DNA of 64,000 nucleotides, from positions 2,809,922 to 2,873,921 of the forward strand of contig JAGGNK010012448.1 in assembly GCA_017590115.1 (NCBI GenBank), in the 5' to 3' direction. The notes under the pieces were generated by a model. That model made no database searches. It was not told where the DNA came from and saw nothing but the letters and a program-made list of their open reading frames with translations. Positions within the stretch are counted from its first letter, which is position 1. The number at the start of each line of letters is the position of its first letter. The position numbers and the translations under genes are program-made. The DNA comes from Montifringilla adamsi (Eukaryota; Chordata; Aves; Passeriformes; Passeridae). Positions 60,859 to 64,000 of this stretch are shown one piece after another.

Positions 60859-62773
60859 TCAGCGAGGGACTGCCTCTTTTTGAACTGCAGCCAATCCTGC
60901 CGGAGCAGACAGGCTGGGGCCCAGTGGCCCAGCTTGCCACAGAGGTGACACAGGCGGTCCGCAGGTGGCAGGGGGCGAGCAGGTCTTGGCGCTGAAGGAG
61001 GCGAGGATGGAGCTGACGAGGCCGAGGCTGGGTATAGGTCAAGCGGAACCTCGGCAAAGGCCACTCTTCGAGGGTTTTTAGGTGTTGAATCCCATGGAGC
61101 GGTCTCCTCCGGAAGGGTAGAGACTTTCCTAGAACATACTTTTAACATTTGCTGTAAAGTTGGAGGGGGCTCTAATGGAAGACTGAGGATGGCCGCCTTA
61201 CACCTATGGTTGGCATTGGCTGCGGCCATCTCAATTAAGATTTCACGGCGGGCCTCCTTACCTCTCACTTGCAACTCAACAGCCTTCCGAAGATGCTCTA
61301 CAAACGTTGCAAAAGGCTCCGATGTAGCTTGATATATTTTAGAGTAGGTGACCAAGGGAACCTCAACCCTCAGAGCGAAAAATGCCTCCTGTGCCAGACG
61401 GGTAGTCTCCCTCAAAACCTCCCAAGGTATTAATTGAGCCTGAACCGGCCCTTCCGCCCAGTTTCCCATACCACAGAGGTGGTCGATGGAAATTGGTTCC
61501 CCGTCCGCATCAACACCTGTTTGAGGGTCTTCCCACAGAGTCAGAAGGACCTCACGCGCCCAGCTCATCCATGCCTCTTCCCACATAGTGTATTTAGTGG
61601 GATTGAGGAGGCAGGAAAACAAACGTTTCAAATCGGCCGGAGTCACATCTGACTCTGTGAGAGTGGCTTTCAAGATTCCCCGAAAGTATTCACTGTCTCG
61701 GCCAAAATCTTTTTGGGCCTTACATAGCTCCTTGATGTTATTGTGGGGAAAAGGGGACCATTGGGCTTGAAGGCTGCCCTCCCTCCCCAGGTGGTACGTG
61801 ACCGGAGCCACCGATAATGTGGGCTTGTGCTCCGGTTTCGGGCCCTCTACCCCCCGCACCTCGGGAACCGAATCGTGGGAACCGGAAGAGGGAGAGGAAG
61901 GGGAGTGGCTGAGGGGTTGGGCGGGGAAAGGTGATAAGTAAGTCTCCGCCTCAGGGGTGTAACCAGGGGGCAGGACAGTTGGAAACAGAGGAGCTGAGGG
62001 AGGAGCTAGAACGGAAGGAGGAGCTTGGGATCGGGGAGGGACAGGAGGTGAGATCGGAGGAGGGATAACTGCAGGGGAAGAATAATGGGAGGGGCTTGGG
62101 CTAGCAAAAGGGTTACACTTGGATCGAAAAGGGTTTTGGGAACAAGAAACAGGTTTGGCAGGAAAGGCCATGTGGCCTCCGCCATTTTGAAACTCAAGGG
62201 GACCATTTTGAGGGTCGGGGTAAGAGGGAGCAAAGCGAACACTGGATGGGGATCTATGAACTGGGGAAACCAGGGAAGGGTAAGGACCCCGAGAGATCTG
62301 GCCAGGATTCCTCAGGGATGGGGAGTGGGAGTCCTGAAAGGAGTTGGGGATGTTGGAACCCCGAATTGTGCCATGAGAAGTGACCCCCTTCAGGACTCCC
62401 CCTTTAGGGAAATCAGGGGAGGGACGAGGCTTAGGACGGGGAGAACCACAAGAACTGGGGGTTGAACAAGGGTTTGGCTGCTTTCTCCGTTCCCTTCTAG
62501 AGTTCAAAATGGCTCAGACTTGGTGAGCCCAGAAAGTAACTTTAGAAAGGGAAGAATCCCCTGAACGGCTCAGCTCGGCTAACTTCGCAATGACAGCATC
62601 CCAAAACGGGACCTCATTAAGCTGGTCAGGGGAAACTTCAGGGAACTGGGAAAACAGCCAACGAATCAATTTTTTTAACTCCCTTTTTCTAATTTCGATT
62701 TTTCCCCCCCAACAAGGATACCCACAACTTGGAAATAAGCCTTTTTCTGAACTCCTGAGAGTGAAGCACCCAT
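60837..62773 (-). pseudogene. gag: ERV gag (MA, proline-rich region, CA, NC), broken by a frameshift and a UGA
   Basis: The ATG at 62773 starts MGASLS, a myristoylation-type N-terminus. That frame closes at a TAA (62677-62675), while the rest of the matrix domain lies in another frame, so an indel occurred; the C7 tract at 62704-62710 (G7 in gag sense) is the likely place. An in-frame UGA lies at 62516-62514. The following 556-codon open stretch (from 62507) holds a proline-rich region with late-domain motifs PSAP (residues 170-173) and PPGY (180-183). A capsid domain follows with a major-homology-region-like segment near residues 391-415 (YQATSEPFATFVEHLRKAVE). A single CCHC zinc knuckle is at residues 520-533 (CHLCGKLGHWAPAC). 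Gag forms the virion shell and packages RNA. The stop is the UAG next to the frameshift site. Confidence 0.88.
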
Positions 62774-63322
62774 CACTCCCAATGTTAAAAGAGGAGTTCA
62801 ACACCCACCACCCTTGGAAAAACGGAAAGTAAAAGACAAATGAAACCCGCGATGGCCCCTGTCAAACTGAGTGGTTGCGCAAGACCACCCCTAAAAGATT
62901 ATATAAAAGTATTAAAAAGACCTGGTTCTTAACAGTAAACCCAGGACACCCAGACCCCTCTATTAAGAGAAGGTGCCAGGCAGGAGACAGGGGTACTAAA
63001 AGAATAAGGAAAAGGAGGAGAGAGAAGATCACTTGCAGTTAGTGGCAAAATCGAACTTTGCCTGGTCCCGGGTCCTCTCTCCCAAGTCAGTCCGGCAGTG
63101 GGAAAAACGAAAAGTCCAAGGGGGTGGCTTCTGCCTGGAGAAAACTCCAAGGGTGCTGGAGCTACCTTCTCCGGCCCTCTGGGAGCGCTACCCTGGGACG
63201 GGCCTGCTTCGACCAGAGGTGGTTTGACGGCCAAACGAACTTATGAGGTCACTCCAGTCGCAGTCCCAAAGGTGTGTAGGAGCCCAAAGTCCCCTTTCCG
63301 CGAGGCACGGCGTTCTTCTCCC
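62774..63322 (-). other. ERV leader (5' untranslated, packaging region)
   Basis: About 550 bp between the primer site and the gag start. No ORF or structure is assigned. Packaging signals and a major splice donor would be expected here but cannot be recognised by eye. Confidence 0.5.
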
Positions 63323-63340
63323 GCCCTACGTTGGGTTCCA
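63323..63340 (-). other. Retroviral primer binding site, tRNA-Lys1,2-like
   Basis: TGGAACCCAACGTAGGGC follows the LTR end on the minus strand. The tRNA-Lys1,2 primer site used by several betaretroviruses and by foamy and visna viruses is TGGCGCCCAACGTGGGGC, so 15 of 18 positions agree. The differences (CG to AA, G to A) are compatible with decay. This also fixes the LTR boundary. Confidence 0.75.
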
Positions 63341-63344
63341 AACC

Positions 63345-63983
63345 TGCAGCCGCATGTGTCCCTCTTCAGGGCGGCCCAGCCGAGCCCGATGGCACCCGAG
63401 CTGCAGTGCTGAAAGCACACACTCTCTGCTTCAATGTGGCTGAGAGAGTATGCCTTAGAAGACCTTGGCTAGCTTTGATAGAAGAGATGAAAAAGGTCGA
63501 CTCCGACTTCTGGAGGAACTGGGTTTATTGAAGGATAAGGAGTTGGAGGAACAAGGATGTCCAGAAGGCAGAGACCCCGTTAACAGGGCAACAGTCTCTT
63601 ATAAAGAGACGTGGGTACAAAGGTGGGGCCTGGCCTCTAACCAATAGAGGACCAGGGGGTAATGGCAAGGGGGAACTGACAACTTGGCTTGACCAACCCG
63701 GGGTATCCTGGGGAGGAGCCCTGGCCCCTGAACCAATCACTCGACCCCCTGGAGAGAAGGTTCTCGATGAAAGGGTCGGGTTGCCGAGTGACAGGCAGGG
63801 CGCTAAGGAGGGACAGTACCAAGGATACATTGGTTGCTGGGGCAACAGGGGAGGTGATAAGAAAATAGACAGGGGTTCGGGGGAGGAGACAAACTGGGCA
63901 GAACCACTTTTAACATAAAGGGGAGGATGGGACGTACAAAACTTCATTTAACTACAACTGATCAGGAACACACCCCAACACAT
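63345..63983 (-). mobile_element. 5' LTR of the ERV
   Basis: Reading the minus strand, the LTR plausibly starts TGTGTTGGGG at 63983. It has inverted CCAAT boxes (ATTGG near 63644 and 63735), a TATA-like CTTTATAAGAG at about 63606-63596, and AATAAA at 63529-63524. It ends at TGCA (63348-63345), four bases before the primer site. The TATA to polyadenylation-signal distance of about 75 bp implies a short R. U5 is about 150 bp and GC-rich at its end. The 5' edge is close to the window end and is approximate. Confidence 0.75.
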
Positions 63984-64000
63984 ATGCAGAGTATGCACTT

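Larger units (their letters stand above)
58411..63983 (-). mobile_element. Class II (betaretrovirus-like) endogenous retrovirus, decayed
   Basis: In transcription order: 5' LTR, tRNA-Lys1,2-like primer site, gag, a -1 frameshift site, pro with a dUTPase-like segment, pro shifting again into the pol frame, and partial pol. Three frames arranged as gag, -1 to pro and -1 to pol are typical of beta-type retroviruses. Integrase and env are not recognisable. A short ORF at 58617-58411 after RNase H might be an env remnant but has no motif I can name. Breaks include a frameshift and a UGA in gag, a UAG in pro, and a deletion, two frameshifts and a UAG in pol. The last part of the locus (58411-58600) is assigned by position only. 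Confidence 0.88.

Noticed and set aside
62085..62465. 126-codon plus-strand ORF opposite gag
   Set aside because: It is the antisense shadow of the proline-rich gag region, with no initiation context or motif.
1..64000. CRISPR arrays, bacterial operons, phage or plasmid functions
   Set aside because: No regularly spaced repeats, ribosome binding sites or densely packed ORFs; the spliced TLE4 exons and CR1 elements show vertebrate DNA.

Overview
The window looks like bird nuclear DNA: CR1 LINE fragments with the characteristic ATTCTATGA-type 3' end, AT-rich introns, one GC-rich CpG island and an avian-type class II endogenous retrovirus (ERV). The one host gene is on the minus strand. Its six exons, read directly with canonical splice sites, encode residues 1-130 of TLE4, a Groucho/TLE co-repressor. 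TLE4 lies on chromosome Z in chicken, so this is probably Z sequence. The solo LTR in intron 5 resembles LTRs I associate with neoavian birds; the species itself cannot be read from the sequence.

Layout. From 1 to 10412 is part of TLE4 intron 6, with an internally deleted CR1 at its far end. Exon 6 is at 10413-10487 and exon 5 at 18503-18565. A 27.6 kb intron 4 (18566-46151) holds two more CR1 pieces, an older dispersed repeat and several short unexplained structures. Exons 4, 3, 2 and 1 cluster at 46152-49342. A CpG island (about 48530-51350) covers exons 1-2, the 5' UTR and the promoter. From about 51.4 to 57.9 kb is intergenic DNA with no gene that I can support.

From about 57.9 kb to the window end is a decayed retroviral locus, also on the minus strand. 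In transcription order it has: a 5' LTR with TATA-like box and AATAAA (63983-63345); a primer binding site close to tRNA-Lys1,2; gag with a myristoylation-type start; a well-preserved gag-pro -1 frameshift signal; pro with a dUTPase-like segment; and a pol reduced to reverse transcriptase, connection and partial RNase H pieces. Integrase and a recognisable env are absent. The 3' side carries an LTR-like remnant that does not resemble the 5' LTR and contains three imperfect 75-bp repeats. Several breaks (frameshifts, stop codons, an RT deletion) show that the provirus cannot make a working polymerase.

The two units are functionally separate. TLE4 is a transcriptional co-repressor whose tetramerisation (Q) domain is encoded here. 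The ERV is an old insertion about 14 kb upstream in the same orientation, so its LTR could supply an alternative promoter, but nothing in the sequence shows that it does. The features most worth a second look are the frameshift pseudoknot, the unmatched LTRs, and a divergent pair of ZNF143-like motifs in the TLE4 promoter.
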